A stretch of DNA of 64,000 nt from Anaerolineales bacterium (GCA_030583905.1 CP129481.1:3564136-3628135); one strand, 5' to 3'; counted from the first letter of the stretch, positions 17,346 through 30,866 are shown. A program made the numbers and translations. The notes: a model not told the origin generated them from the sequence alone.

Positions 17346-18725
17346 TCACGCCGGAGGGATATTTTGATTGAGACGGAAGAGGTTATCGGGATCGTATTTC
17401 GACTTGACCTTGCGCAGCCGCTCCCACGTCGCGCCCGGGTATGCCGCGCGGATATGCGCTTCGCCTTCATCACCGACGAAATTCACATACATGCCCTTGT
17501 CGCTTTGCTGCAACGAGGAAAAGAATTCGGTCACCCAGGCTTCGTGGATTTCCTTCTCCTCGGGCTTTTCATACAACGCGGCGAGGTTCGCCATGATCTT
17601 CGATTGACGATGGGCGAACGCGGTCGCATCCGAGGGGACGCGCGCCATCGCGCCTCCCAATACCCGAAGCTGGGTCACCGCCATTGAACCGGTCGAACGC
17701 TGCAAGCGTTCCAGGATCAACTCCGCGTCGGAGCGGGTAACGTGGTCGAGGAACATCGTCCGCGCGGCGGCGATGGGATGATATTCTCCATCTTCCTCGG
17801 GCGGATACATCTCCGGGTAGCGCATCGGGCGCAGCATGTCGGCGTACGGCGTGGCAAGCGCGCGGAACGGCGCAACAACCTTCTCACCCTCCGCAGGGTC
17901 GCCTGCATACACCATCAGTGCCATGATGATCGGTTTGCCAATCACCTCTTCAGGCAGGAACGGCATGGGCGGCGCGGTAATCACATTCAAAATGGTGGAC
18001 AATTCTTCGGGAGCAGATTCAGCTTCGGCGATGAAAGAAGCGATGGTGTCCGCTGTGGCAGGCAGGAAGAGCATCCCGCCGAGGACCATATCCACCTCAT
18101 GCAATTGGAATTTGAAGCGCGTCGCAACGCCAAAGTTGCCGCCTCCGCCACGAATCGCCCAGAAGAGATCGGGGTGCGATTTGTCGTCCACATAAAGGAG
18201 TTGACCGTCTGCGGTGACGACTTCGGCGGCGAGTAAAGAGTCAATCGTCAGCCCGTATTTGCGAACCAAGAACCCGACTCCCCCGCCAAGCGTAATGCCG
18301 CCGAGACCAACGGAGCCGGTGTCGCCAAAGCCAACGGCGAGACCGTGCGTGCCAAGAGCCGCTGTGAACTCGCCAGCGGTCAGACCTGTCTCCGCCCAGG
18401 CGGTTTTTTCTGCAAGGTCGATCTGTAGATCCTTCATGGTTGAAAGATCGAGCACAATGCCGCCCTCGGTCGTGCTGTGACCCGCGCTGCTGTGACCTCC
18501 GCTGCGCACCGCCAGTTCGAAACCGTATTCGCGCGCCAGCGAGACAAGCCGCGAGACATCGCCCGCATCCGCCGCACGGATGATTGCTGCGGGGTGGTGG
18601 TCAATTCCGCCGTAGGCGATTGTCCGCGCGGATTCATAGCGCGGATCGTCCGGGGCGATGACCTTGCCGTTGAACAAGGTTCTCAGTTCTGGAACAGTTG
18701 GGGGAATAACCCTTTGTGTCGTCAT
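17346..18725 (-). CDS. FAD-binding oxidoreductase, berberine-bridge/6-hydroxynicotine oxidase family
   Basis: 459 residues. PCMH-type FAD domain (about 35-215) with AVRSGGHSSAGHS, where the GGH histidine is the usual covalent FAD attachment site, and the GGGVGFLVRKYGL loop. The C-terminal BBE segment is YPGATWERLRKVKSKYDPDNLFRLNQNIPP. Members oxidise sugars, alkaloids or other small alcohols and amines with O2; the substrate here is unknown. Start chosen at MTTQRVIPP with GGAGA 10 nt upstream, dropping a longer unsupported extension. Confidence 0.87.
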   Translation of the reverse strand: MTTQRVIPPTVPELRTLFNGKVIAPDDPRYESARTIAYGGIDHHPAAIIRAADAGDVSRLVSLAREYGFELAVRSGGHSSAGHSTTEGGIVLDLSTMKDLQIDLAEKTAWAETGLTAGEFTAALGTHGLAVGFGDTGSVGLGGITLGGGVGFLVRKYGLTIDSLLAAEVVTADGQLLYVDDKSHPDLFWAIRGGGGNFGVATRFKFQLHEVDMVLGGMLFLPATADTIASFIAEAESAPEELSTILNVITAPPMPFLPEEVIGKPIIMALMVYAGDPAEGEKVVAPFRALATPYADMLRPMRYPEMYPPEEDGEYHPIAAARTMFLDHVTRSDAELILERLQRSTGSMAVTQLRVLGGAMARVPSDATAFAHRQSKIMANLAALYEKPEEKEIHEAWVTEFFSSLQQSDKGMYVNFVGDEGEAHIRAAYPGATWERLRKVKSKYDPDNLFRLNQNIPPA

Positions 18726-18848
18726 ATTACTAAAGTCTCCAAATTCGCTAAAGATCAAAGTACTCTTAAACTGGTGCTACGCAACAGGGGCGACCCTTTC
18801 TTCTCAATTGGGATCCAAGCTAAAACCCTACGAGTCGCAAGGTAATTT

Positions 18849-21098
18849 TTAATTCTTTAAGTACGCACTGGTAAGCGATCCCTTCGCTTTCAACAACTCC
18901 CTGGGCGTGCCTTCAAACATGACCTGCCCGCCCTTACTGCCGCCTTCGGGACCCATGTCAATGATCCAATCGGCGTTCTTAATGACGTGCAGATTGTGTT
19001 CGATGACGACGACCGTATTGCCCGTGTCCACGAGGCGATTGATGACCTGCATGAGATGGCTGATATCGGACATGTGCAAGCCTGTGGTCGGTTCGTCCAT
19101 GATGTAAATGCTCCCCTTTTTGTGCAGTTCGCTGGCAAGTTTGATGCGCTGACATTCGCCACCGGAAAGCGTGCTCAAGGGCTGACCGAGTCCAAGATAA
19201 TCCAAACCCACATCGCTCATGGCTTGCAGTTTTTTGACGACTTCCTTGATCTCAAAGTATTCGAGCGCCTGCCCCACGTTCATCGCCAGCACATCGCTGA
19301 TGGATTTGCCGTTGAGTTTGTAAGCCAGCACTTCATCTTTGAAACGTTTGCCGCCGCAGATTTCGCATGGAGTTTTCGCTTCGTTGAGAAATGCCAGGTC
19401 GGTGTAGATCACGCCGAGTCCCTGACAATTCTCGCACGCCCCCTTCGAGTTGAAACTGAACAACGAAGCCTGAACCTTGTTCGCCGATGCAAACGCCTTG
19501 CGGACATCGTCCATGATGCCCGTGTACGTGGCAGGGTTCGAACGGCTATTCACTCCAACCGCCGACTGGTCGATCACAATTGCATCGGGATGTTGTTGTT
19601 GAAAAACATCATTGATGAGCGAACTTTTGCCAGAACCCGCCACACCCGTCACCACGGTCAACACGCCCGTTGGGATGTTCACGCTGACGTTCTTCAGGTT
19701 ATTGACCTTCGCATTCTTGACGGGGAGTTTTCCCGTCGGCGTACGAAACGAATCTTTTAAGGGGATGGATTGCTGCATGTGCGTGCCCGTCAACGTGTTT
19801 GCCTTGAGCAAGTTGACATAACTCCCTTCGTAGACGATCTCGCCTCCTTTCGGACCTGCATGCGGACCCACATCCACGATATGGTCTGCCACTTTGATCA
19901 CGTCTGGGTCATGCTCCACGACGATGACCGTGTTGCCCTTGTCACGCAATTTCTGCAACAACTCGTTCATACGATGCACATCGCGCGGATGCAAGCCCAC
20001 GCTCGGCTCATCGAAAATGTAGATCACATCCGTGAGACTGCTGCCCAAATGCTTGACCACTTTAACACGCTGTGACTCGCCGCCCGAAAGCGTATCCGTT
20101 TCACGGCTGAGACTGAGATATTCCAAGCCAATATCCACGAGATTTTGCAAACGTTCGAGAATCGCCTTGACCAACGGCTCGGCGGCAGGCTCTTTGAATG
20201 TTTTCAAGGTTTCGATCAACACAGGGATTTCCATGCCGATCAAATCCGCGATGTTGCAGCCATTGATCTTGCACTTTAAGACTTCCTGGCTCAAACGTGC
20301 TCCTTTACACACCGAACATGGACCCATCGTCATATACGGCTCCACAGACTTTTGCGTCCGTTCGGACATGGTTTTCAGGTCACGCTTGATGTATTTGTTC
20401 GTGAAGCGGTCAACGATGCCTTCGAAGGTCATGTTGAAGTCTTTTGCCCCGACCTTGGTCTTGATCTTCGTGGGCGGGCTATGCAGAAGATCGTCCATTT
20501 CCTTTTTGGTGTATTTGGACAACTTCTTGTCAGGGTCGAATAAGCCGGTATCAATGAGTTGACTCCAATACCAACTTTTCACGGCGTATTCGGGAAACAG
20601 GATCGCCCCTTCGTTCAAGGATTTGGATGTATCCAAGAACTTGTCCAAGTCCACATCCAACTTGCGCCCCAGTCCATTGCAGTTCGGGCACATCCCTTTC
20701 GGGTCGTTGAAGCCGAAGACATTGGAGGGTCCGATATGGGGTTGTCCGATGCGGGAAAACATCAGGCGCAGGATCGTGTTGATGTCGGTGACCGTGCCCA
20801 CGGTCGAGTGTGAGCCGCCGCCCATCCGCTTTTGATCCACCACAATGGACATGCTCAAGTTCTCGATGGAATCTGCATCAGGCTGGGAGTACTTCGGCAG
20901 GAAATTCCGCACGAACATGCTGAAGTTTTCGTTGAGCAGGCGCTGGGATTCGGTCGCAATCGTATCGAAAACGATGGATGATTTGCCCGAGCCGGACACG
21001 CCTGTAAAAATGGTGATCTTGCGTTTGGGGATGCGCAGCGAGACGTTCTTTAAATTATTTTCCCGTGCGCCGTGAATCTCAATATATTCCTGCGGCAT
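18849..21098 (-). CDS. Short UvrA-like ABC ATPase (UvrA2/drug-resistance type)
   Basis: 749 residues, about 190 shorter than canonical UvrA. Two ABC modules: Walker A GVSGSGKSS (33-41) with signature SGGESQRVKVVKHL, and Walker A GVAGSGKSS with SGGECQRIKLASEL. Two zinc-type modules remain (CPNCNGLG and CENCQGLG...CEICGGKRF). The missing length is in the first half, consistent with loss of the UvrB-binding and insert domains, as in UvrA2-like proteins linked to DNA-binding drug tolerance. The start is at MPQEYIEIHG, with AGGAGAG 3-4 nt before it. No uvrB or uvrC is near, so a role outside standard excision repair is likely. Confidence 0.88.
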   Translation of the reverse strand: MPQEYIEIHGARENNLKNVSLRIPKRKITIFTGVSGSGKSSIVFDTIATESQRLLNENFSMFVRNFLPKYSQPDADSIENLSMSIVVDQKRMGGGSHSTVGTVTDINTILRLMFSRIGQPHIGPSNVFGFNDPKGMCPNCNGLGRKLDVDLDKFLDTSKSLNEGAILFPEYAVKSWYWSQLIDTGLFDPDKKLSKYTKKEMDDLLHSPPTKIKTKVGAKDFNMTFEGIVDRFTNKYIKRDLKTMSERTQKSVEPYMTMGPCSVCKGARLSQEVLKCKINGCNIADLIGMEIPVLIETLKTFKEPAAEPLVKAILERLQNLVDIGLEYLSLSRETDTLSGGESQRVKVVKHLGSSLTDVIYIFDEPSVGLHPRDVHRMNELLQKLRDKGNTVIVVEHDPDVIKVADHIVDVGPHAGPKGGEIVYEGSYVNLLKANTLTGTHMQQSIPLKDSFRTPTGKLPVKNAKVNNLKNVSVNIPTGVLTVVTGVAGSGKSSLINDVFQQQHPDAIVIDQSAVGVNSRSNPATYTGIMDDVRKAFASANKVQASLFSFNSKGACENCQGLGVIYTDLAFLNEAKTPCEICGGKRFKDEVLAYKLNGKSISDVLAMNVGQALEYFEIKEVVKKLQAMSDVGLDYLGLGQPLSTLSGGECQRIKLASELHKKGSIYIMDEPTTGLHMSDISHLMQVINRLVDTGNTVVVIEHNLHVIKNADWIIDMGPEGGSKGGQVMFEGTPRELLKAKGSLTSAYLKN

Positions 21099-21125
21099 GG
21101 TCTCTCCTCTAAGTTCTTTGCTAAA

Positions 21126-21167
21126 CAAAAAAATAGGCAGGTAAAAGCAAGTTTGCTTTTACCCGCC
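21126..21167 (-). terminator. Intrinsic terminator between DUF1801 gene and uvrA-like gene
   Basis: On the minus strand a 14-bp stem (21167-21153 with 21150-21136, one C-A mismatch, 2-nt loop) is followed by a run of seven Ts. It ends only about 28 bp before the uvrA-like ATG, leaving hardly any room for a separate promoter, so it may act as a regulated terminator for that gene. Confidence 0.8.
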
Positions 21168-21189
21168 CAAGGTCAAGAAGGTGTAATTT

Positions 21190-21205
21190 TAGAACATTTT
21201 TTCTA
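21190..21205. promoter_or_regulatory. TAGAAC-N4-TTTCTA box, copy 1 (possible repressor site)
   Basis: Imperfect palindrome TAGAACATTTTTTCTA between the DUF1801 stop and the terminator before the uvrA-like gene. The same spaced motif occurs at 25791-25806 and a related one at 62893-62906. It resembles a degenerate GAAC-N4-GTTC SOS box; this is a guess. Confidence 0.3.
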
Positions 21206-21228
21206 ATCAGTCAAGATAGGAACAAGAC

Positions 21229-21678
21229 TCAATGTACCGCTTTTTTCACGAGCGCGATGATCTTTTTCTCTTCGGCGGCGGTCAACTTGATCAGCGCAAA
21301 GGAGGCTGCCCACATATTGCCATCGTCAAGCCTTGCATCAGGCTGGAAGCCAAATGTTGCGTATCTCGTGTCGAACTTGCTCGCGGCTTGAAAGAAGCAA
21401 ATGACCTTGCCGTCCTTATCCGCATAGGCGGGCATCCCATACCAGGTTTTCGGCATGAGATCCGGCGCAGCGGTTGTGACGATCTCATGAAGCCGCTTCG
21501 CCATGGAGCGCTCCGGCTCTTTCATCTGTGCGATTGCCGCGAACACCGCTTTCTCGCCCTCCTCCCTGTTCTTGCTCATACGCGCTTCCGCCTTCAACTC
21601 CTGGGCACGAGCCTTCATCGCGGCTTTTTCTTCGGCTGTGAATCCTTTGGATGTTTGAGTATCTTTCTTGGGGCTCAT
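21229..21678 (-). CDS. DUF1801 family protein
   Basis: 149 residues. The N-terminal third is lysine/glutamate-rich and helical ([21 protein letters not shown]); the rest is DUF1801 with [25 protein letters not shown] and [14 protein letters not shown]. The family has no settled function. It is one of three DUF1801 proteins in 8.5 kb. The start is fixed by AGGAGA 5 nt upstream of ATG 21678. It is divergent from the marR-like gene, with a 108-bp shared control region, so it may be the regulator's target. Confidence 0.85.
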   Translation of the reverse strand: MSPKKDTQTSKGFTAEEKAAMKARAQELKAEARMSKNREEGEKAVFAAIAQMKEPERSMAKRLHEIVTTAAPDLMPKTWYGMPAYADKDGKVICFFQAASKFDTRYATFGFQPDARLDDGNMWAASFALIKLTAAEEKKIIALVKKAVH

Positions 21679-21734
21679 GGAAATCTCCTTATCTGACTTG
21701 TGTTGTTTTGAAACCTTGCATATAAACAAATTTA

Positions 21735-21765
21735 CCTTTATAATAAAGATACTTCAAAATAAAGG
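21735..21765. promoter_or_regulatory. Inverted repeat and −10 in the marR / DUF1801 divergent region
   Basis: CCTTTAT (21735-21741) and ATAAAGG (21759-21765) form a 7-bp inverted repeat around a TATAAT (21739-21744) facing the MarR gene. Position suits an autoregulatory MarR operator. No direct support beyond the symmetry. Confidence 0.35.
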
Positions 21766-21786
21766 CAATGTCAAGGGTATATTTCT

Positions 21787-22254
21787 ATGACGAAATCCAC
21801 AAAGACAGATCTGAAGAAACGAGCCTTGATGGCGGTCAGAGATTATGGGGTAAACCTGACCCATTTCCGCAACGCCATGAATGAATGGGCAGGACTCAAC
21901 GCCACCGATATGGAATGTCTAAGACTGCTGTTCCAAAAAGGCATTGCATCACCCTCTGAACTTGCCCGGCACACAGGACTCACGTCCGGCGCGACGACCG
22001 CCATGCTGGACAGGCTTGAAAAGGCTGGATTAATTGAACGCCGACCCAATCCCAATGACCGCCGCGGGTCTCTGATCGCTCCGGAAAAATCAAGCGGTGA
22101 AAAAATGGCGTCATGGTTTGAGTCGGCGCGAAACGCGCAAGATGAATTGATCTCAAGTTATTCCGAAAGCGACTTGGAAATTATTGCCGATGTTTTTGAA
22201 CGTTTTGCAAAACTATGGGACGACGAGCGCAAAAAAGTTCAAAAGCATCAGTGA
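21787..22254 (+). CDS. MarR family transcriptional regulator
   Basis: 155 residues with a winged helix: recognition region ASPSELARHTGLTSGATTAMLDRLEKAGLIERRPNPNDRRG contains the typical DRR wing motif. Flanking helices form the dimer interface. MarR proteins repress nearby genes until a small ligand binds. It is divergent from a DUF1801 gene and converges with the dihydrofolate-reductase-like gene, ending 1 bp from it. Ligand unknown. Confidence 0.9.
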   Translation: MTKSTKTDLKKRALMAVRDYGVNLTHFRNAMNEWAGLNATDMECLRLLFQKGIASPSELARHTGLTSGATTAMLDRLEKAGLIERRPNPNDRRGSLIAPEKSSGEKMASWFESARNAQDELISSYSESDLEIIADVFERFAKLWDDERKKVQKHQ

Positions 22255-22255
22255 A

Positions 22256-22834
22256 TCATTCTGCAGCACGCTCGTAATTCACGATGATGACGCCTTTCGA
22301 TGTGACTGTGCTTTCGGTCACCTTGAACGCCGCTAGGATCGTCCCATCAGCAAATAAGCGCTTTCCAGTCCCCAACGTTATCGGATAGATCATCAGCCAG
22401 AACACATCAACCAGATCTTGCTTGATCAACGTCTGAATGAGATTGCTGCTTCCCCACACATGCAGATCCGGTCCTTGCTGTTGTTTGATCTTGGCGACTT
22501 TTTCTGCGACATCCCCGTTCAAAAACACAGACGGCTGCCATGCGCTGGACGTTCTGGTATTCGAAGCGACATACTTCGTCGCCGTGTTAACACCCTGCCA
22601 CACATCGGCATGTTGGGACCAGTACGGCTCCCAAATTTCAAATGTTGTGCGTCCTACCAACAGATCAAACGGACTGTCCATCTGCTTTCTCAGAACAACA
22701 CCAAGAATCTCATCGGAGTATGGCATTACCCACCCGCCATGCGCGAAGCCGCCGCTGGTATCTTCCTCAGGTCCGCCTGGGGCTTGGATGACACCATCAA
22801 GGGAAATATGTTCAAGTACGATAATTTTTCTCAT
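22256..22834 (-). CDS. RibD C-terminal-type dihydrofolate reductase family protein
   Basis: 192 residues. Begins [25 protein letters not shown], the usual start of the YwjB/YyaP-like RibD_C family, with [15 protein letters not shown], and ends with a strand segment [24 protein letters not shown] text. Such proteins bind NADPH, but most have no proven substrate. It is the last gene of a tight operon led by the ArsR regulator at 25745, 2 bp after the VOC-family gene. Confidence 0.86.
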   Translation of the reverse strand: MRKIIVLEHISLDGVIQAPGGPEEDTSGGFAHGGWVMPYSDEILGVVLRKQMDSPFDLLVGRTTFEIWEPYWSQHADVWQGVNTATKYVASNTRTSSAWQPSVFLNGDVAEKVAKIKQQQGPDLHVWGSSNLIQTLIKQDLVDVFWLMIYPITLGTGKRLFADGTILAAFKVTESTVTSKGVIIVNYERAAE

Positions 22835-22836
22835 GG

Positions 22837-23295
22837 CTATGCTTCGTCATGCGCCTTTTGCAAGTCTGCCACGATGATCTTCTTCATCTTGAGCATGGCA
22901 TCCACCACACGCTTGGACTTGACCGGGTCAGAGTCACCCATCAATTCGCCTAATTGCTGCGGGATAATTTGCCACCATAATCCAAACTTATCCTTACACC
23001 AGCCGCACATGGATTCCTCGCCCCCATCGGCAGTGAGCGCATTCCAAAAATGATCCACTTCGGTTTGGTCTTTGCAATTGACATACATTGAGATCGATTC
23101 ATTGAACTTAAATTTCGGTCCCGCGTTCAACCCCATGAATTCCTGCCCATCCAATTCGAAGGAAACCGAGAATGCCTTTCCATCAGGTCCGCGTGACACA
23201 TGGTTGACCTTCGAGTTCTTGAACAGCGAGATGTAAAAATTCATCGCTTCTTCCGCCTGCATATCGAACCATAAGAACGGGGTGATCTTTTTCAT
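22837..23295 (-). CDS. VOC-fold PhnB-like / 3-demethylubiquinone methyltransferase-fold protein
   Basis: 152 residues. [22 protein letters not shown] is the standard opening of this family, followed by [24 protein letters not shown] and [16 protein letters not shown]. Despite the old family name these proteins are not methyltransferases; they belong to the glyoxalase/bleomycin-resistance fold and their substrates are usually unknown. It lies between the DUF1801 gene (2-bp gap) and the DHFR-like gene in the ArsR-led operon. Confidence 0.9.
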   Translation of the reverse strand: MKKITPFLWFDMQAEEAMNFYISLFKNSKVNHVSRGPDGKAFSVSFELDGQEFMGLNAGPKFKFNESISMYVNCKDQTEVDHFWNALTADGGEESMCGWCKDKFGLWWQIIPQQLGELMGDSDPVKSKRVVDAMLKMKKIIVADLQKAHDEA

Positions 23296-23297
23296 TG

Positions 23298-23672
23298 CTA
23301 AAATTCTCCTTTGGTCAACTTTTTATTTGCCTCTACATGCAACTTGATGACTTTTTCAATCAACTTAATCGGAAGCGGCTCATCGAGCGGAAATTTCAAC
23401 GTCCCTTTGCCGTCCACATATTTTGCGACCTGACGCTCGAACGCCTCACTCCCCGCCGGAACCGGGTACAGCGATACATGTTTTTTCCACCCCGCAAAAT
23501 GGATGATGTTCTTGCCGTTCCGCTCAAACGCCGCGATCTGATAACTGATCCTCTCCTTCGCATCCGGCACCAAGGCGCGGATCAGTTTACGGATCTCTTG
23601 CAAATACGCCCGCGAATCTGGCGAGCACGCCGCAATATACTCGTCAATGGATTGGAAATTTGTTTTAGCCAT
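23298..23672 (-). CDS. DUF1801 family protein
   Basis: 124 residues, essentially one DUF1801 domain: SIDEYIAACSPDSRAYLQEIRKLIRALVPDAKERISYQIAAF, then IIHFAGWKKHVSLYPVPAGSEAF and a KGTLKFPLDEPLP segment. Third DUF1801 protein in the region but without N-terminal extension. It overlaps the DUF1697 gene by 8 bp, so translation is coupled. Function unknown. Confidence 0.88.
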   Translation of the reverse strand: MAKTNFQSIDEYIAACSPDSRAYLQEIRKLIRALVPDAKERISYQIAAFERNGKNIIHFAGWKKHVSLYPVPAGSEAFERQVAKYVDGKGTLKFPLDEPLPIKLIEKVIKLHVEANKKLTKGEF

Positions 23673-24222
23673 TTGCGCCTTCCATAAGTTCTAAAAGTTT
23701 TGTGGTCGTATTCCAATTACGGATGGTCATATTCTGATACATAGGCATGCCAATGATCTTTGTGAGATAACTCTGCGAAGCGCGGCTGATGAGACGTGAA
23801 AAATACAACGCCTGTTTACCTGCCTGAGCCGCATCCACACCATCGCGGATACGCACGCTTTTCATCGCTTCCTTCGGAGTAAGCGGCTCCTTCAAGAAGA
23901 TCACATCATATCGGAATTTTTCAGGATCACTGCCAAACCCACGCGGCGCAGACTTAACAACAGCATCTAATTCCTTTTGAGAGATCACCACAACCTTCGC
24001 TTCAAAATTGAAACGCTCGGAAAATCCCTTTTCGATCTTGGCTGTCAGCGCCGCTTTGTTTTTTTCATCAGACTGGAACAGAACATTTCCGCTTTGGATA
24101 TAGGTAAGGATATTTGAAAAGCCCATCGCCTCAAAACTGGCTTTCAAGTCCACCATTTTGATGATGTTCTTTCCGCCAACGTTGATGCCGCGCAGCAGGA
24201 CAAGATATTGGTTATTTTTCAT
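23665..24222 (-). CDS. DUF1697 family protein
   Basis: 185 residues. Opens YLVLLRGINVGGKNIIKMVDLKASFEAMGFSNILTYIQSGNVLF, the clear DUF1697 signature; ends NMTIRNWNTTTKLLELM. Common in operons with ArsR and AHSA1-like genes, but no biochemical role is established. It overlaps the downstream DUF1801 gene and starts 3 bp after the DNA-alkylation-repair gene. Confidence 0.9.
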   Translation of the reverse strand: MKNNQYLVLLRGINVGGKNIIKMVDLKASFEAMGFSNILTYIQSGNVLFQSDEKNKAALTAKIEKGFSERFNFEAKVVVISQKELDAVVKSAPRGFGSDPEKFRYDVIFLKEPLTPKEAMKSVRIRDGVDAAQAGKQALYFSRLISRASQSYLTKIIGMPMYQNMTIRNWNTTTKLLELMEGANG

Positions 24223-24225
24223 TCG

Positions 24226-24936
24226 TTATTTCTGATCCTTCAATTTCAAATAATACTCGCGTTGTTTTTTATCGAACTTTTCGGTCGCATACCGCAAGGT
24301 GACTCGCGGTATATCGACAGCGTATTTGTCTAAAAATTCCAATAACCCTTTGCGATCCTTGTCGCCTGCAACGCGCAGCGCCCAGCCATTCGCCTTGTGA
24401 ATCAAGTCTTCCCTATCATAAAGAAGAAACTCCGCCAGTTTGAACGAATCTTCCACATCGCCCCTGCCGATGAAAAACAAGGTGCTGATAACCGCCGTCC
24501 GCCGTTCCGCCATCATCTTCGACTTTGCCAGCTTGTACAAAATTTTGCGCGGCTTGTCGATAAGATAACTCCCCACCACCCACGGAGCGGAGCGGTCCAC
24601 CAAATCCCAGGTGTTGATGCGGTCATGGCGGCGGATGTACAGATCAAACAGTCTCTTCTTTTGTTCATCAGTTGTCTTTTTGCTGCGTGCCTGAAAGTCC
24701 ATGATGCTGACCGCGCCGACCCGCATCTCATGGATCGGGCTTTCGAGCATTGCTTCGACTTCATTCAACTCCATGTTCATGAATTCTTTTGCCAGCGCGA
24801 AGACCTGTCCCATGCGGACGCCGAGTATCTCGTCATTTTCATCCGCCGCCAAATGGCTGTGTGATTTGGCAACTGCGGACGAACGAAGTGCCTTTAATCT
24901 TTTGAGAAATTCACCCGCGGTCAACTGCGCAGGCAT
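24226..24936 (-). CDS. DNA alkylation repair protein (AlkD-like, HEAT repeat)
   Basis: 236 residues of helical HEAT-like repeats: VRMGQVFALAKEFMNMELNEVEAMLES, HEMRVGAVSIMDFQAR, DLVDRSAPWVVGSYL and WALRVAGDKDRKGLLEFLDKY match AlkD-family DNA glycosylases that remove alkylated bases. The DxxD/W context in NTWDLVDRSAPWVVG is the part usually lining the lesion site. The start is placed at MPAQLTAGEF, 1 bp after the AHSA1-like stop; a longer frame overlaps that gene. The only clear DNA repair function in this operon. Confidence 0.87.
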   Translation of the reverse strand: MPAQLTAGEFLKRLKALRSSAVAKSHSHLAADENDEILGVRMGQVFALAKEFMNMELNEVEAMLESPIHEMRVGAVSIMDFQARSKKTTDEQKKRLFDLYIRRHDRINTWDLVDRSAPWVVGSYLIDKPRKILYKLAKSKMMAERRTAVISTLFFIGRGDVEDSFKLAEFLLYDREDLIHKANGWALRVAGDKDRKGLLEFLDKYAVDIPRVTLRYATEKFDKKQREYYLKLKDQK

Positions 24937-24937
24937 G

Positions 24938-25426
24938 TCAGCGTCCCTTTGCCAAAACGTCATCGAGGCGTTCATAGCCTTCGGTGATGCCGCTCTCCAT
25001 TCCAGCCTGGATCATGCCGTCGCGATCAGAAACAGACCGAAAGATGGAATGAACCGTGAGCCTTGTCCGATCCCCCGGCAATTCCTCCAGCGTCATGCAA
25101 TCCAGAGAGACGTGTCCGCGTTCGGGCAATCCTTCAAATTCGAAGGTCTGGATCATGCGCTCCAGCGAGAACTCATGGAAGGTTCCGTTGAAGGCATATT
25201 CATTTCCATCCGCATCCTTTTGGATGTACCGATACCTGCCGCCACTGACGGGCTCGAAGATATCGAGAGTGGTCGTCAGCCCGTGCGGACCGATCCATTG
25301 CACGAAGAGGTCGGGGTCCGTGTGCGCTTTGAAGACAAGTTCGCGCGGCGCGTCGAATTCGCGCGTGATGAAGAGTTCCTGCTTGCCGGGTTCGGCGGTG
25401 ATGTTCACTTTGTTCTTTGATGACAT
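24938..25426 (-). CDS. SRPBCC / AHSA1-like protein
   Basis: 162 residues with the START-like fold of the AHSA1 family: [33 protein letters not shown] at the N terminus, [21 protein letters not shown] in the middle, and a long C-terminal helix. These proteins bind hydrophobic ligands; most are uncharacterised. It starts 1 bp after the ArsR-type regulator, a very common pairing in which the regulator controls the AHSA1 gene. Confidence 0.9.
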   Translation of the reverse strand: MSSKNKVNITAEPGKQELFITREFDAPRELVFKAHTDPDLFVQWIGPHGLTTTLDIFEPVSGGRYRYIQKDADGNEYAFNGTFHEFSLERMIQTFEFEGLPERGHVSLDCMTLEELPGDRTRLTVHSIFRSVSDRDGMIQAGMESGITEGYERLDDVLAKGR

Positions 25427-25427
25427 T

Positions 25428-25745
25428 TCATTTCTCCTTTTTCATATTTTCTAAAACTTTATCCAGACGGTCGAACTTCGCCTCCCACACCTGACGATAT
25501 TTCTCGATCCAATCTGAGACCTCGCCCAACCGATCAAAACGCGCCTCGACATAACGCTCACGTCCCTGTGGGATGACAACTACCAGTCCGCACTCTTTCA
25601 AAATTTTTATATGCTTTGAAACAGCCGGTCGGCTGATGCGAAAATTCTCGGCAACACCGTTCAGTGTCATGCGTTTTTCTGCAAGCAGGGACAGGATCGC
25701 CCTGCGGTTCGGGTCTGCGATGGCTTGAAACACGTCTCGTCTCAT
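25428..25745 (-). CDS. ArsR family transcriptional regulator
   Basis: 105-residue winged helix. [50 protein letters not shown] contains the DPxRR..IL motif and recognition helix of ArsR-family repressors that precede AHSA1 genes. No metal-binding ELCVCDL motif is present, so it is not a metal sensor. A perfect palindrome GTAACC-AAAT-GGTTAC lies 13 bp upstream, probably its operator. It is first in a seven-gene operon ending at 22256. Confidence 0.92.
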   Translation of the reverse strand: MRRDVFQAIADPNRRAILSLLAEKRMTLNGVAENFRISRPAVSKHIKILKECGLVVVIPQGRERYVEARFDRLGEVSDWIEKYRQVWEAKFDRLDKVLENMKKEK

Positions 25746-25757
25746 GGTCTCCTAAAT

Positions 25758-25773
25758 GTAACCAAATGGTTAC
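25758..25773. promoter_or_regulatory. Probable ArsR operator
   Basis: Perfect 6-bp inverted repeat GTAACC-AAAT-GGTTAC starting 13 bp upstream of the arsR-type ATG. Position suits autorepression. Confidence 0.65.
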
Positions 25774-25790
25774 TCATTGTGACGTGATTT

Positions 25791-25806
25791 TAGAACATAG
25801 TTTCTA
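25791..25806. promoter_or_regulatory. TAGAAC-N4-TTTCTA box, copy 2
   Basis: Same spaced half-sites as at 21190-21205 (TAGAACATAGTTTCTA), about 46 bp upstream of the ArsR-led operon that includes an alkylation repair gene. The remaining 25807-26040 is AT-rich, with no ORF or repeat that I can support; promoters for the TIR-CHAT gene are presumably there. Confidence 0.35.
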
Positions 25807-25987
25807 GTTTGTCAAGGGTTCAAGTTGAATAAGGTTTCCATTAAATTGTTATACGGGAAGTTATAGAATCAAAATGGGTTTAGAATAAATTTGGAATGCT
25901 AATCCAATTCTTTGAATGTATAATCCGTCAATAAATATAACAATGGCAACCACCAACACGGGATTATAGAAACCGCATAAACTCTAA

Positions 25988-30412
<4,425 letters not shown>

Positions 30413-30416
30413 GCCC

Positions 30417-30866
30417 ATTACGACTACATCAAGTCGTTCGATCCGAATCTCGTGGAAATTTTCTCAGCCTCCCGTCAAAGTCTGGCAGGCATGGACCGAC
30501 CCAGCCATTGCGAAGCTATGGTTCGGTTCTGACCCAAACGGGAAGGGGCTGGAAGCAAAAATGGACGTGCGGGTAAATGGCTCCTTTTCAGTGACCTTCG
30601 CCAATTCCGATGATACAGAATTTACCGCACAGGGAATTTACAAAGATGTCAATGAACCCAAGCGTCTCGTTTTCACGTGGGGCTGGGCGAATCAACCCGA
30701 AGTGGATGAACTGATCACGTTGGAATTTTCTCCAGACGGCGATGGAACTCTCATGTCCTTTGAGCAATCGAACATTGACCCTTCTACTACGTTGCACAAT
30801 TATGAAGAGGGCTGGCGCAGTACTTTTCAAAAACTGGAAAAGGCGCTGGAAACGATCAACCCTTGA
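30417..30866 (+). CDS. SRPBCC / AHSA1-like protein with probable ATT start
   Basis: 149 residues if translation starts at ATT 30417. The product, TTTSSRSIRISWKFSQPP then VKVWQAWTDPAIAKLWFG, contains the conserved AHSA1 N-terminal strand and helix, and ends EEGWRSTFQKLEKALETI. The frame has a stop at 30390-30392 and no ATG, GTG or TTG before ATG 30561; starting there would remove about 48 residues of the fold. GGGAGGG lies 7 nt before the ATT, and the ATT is 4 bp after the stop of the TIR-CHAT gene, so coupling is possible. ATT may be a real rare start, a start-loss mutation of ATG (pseudogene), or a base error. It overlaps the pheA 3' end by 11 bp. Confidence 0.75.
   Translation: MTTTSSRSIRISWKFSQPPVKVWQAWTDPAIAKLWFGSDPNGKGLEAKMDVRVNGSFSVTFANSDDTEFTAQGIYKDVNEPKRLVFTWGWANQPEVDELITLEFSPDGDGTLMSFEQSNIDPSTTLHNYEEGWRSTFQKLEKALETINP

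Noticed and set aside
30561..30866. ATG 30561 as the start of the AHSA1-like gene
   Set aside because: It would delete the first strand and helix of the domain, and conserved codons continue upstream to 30417.
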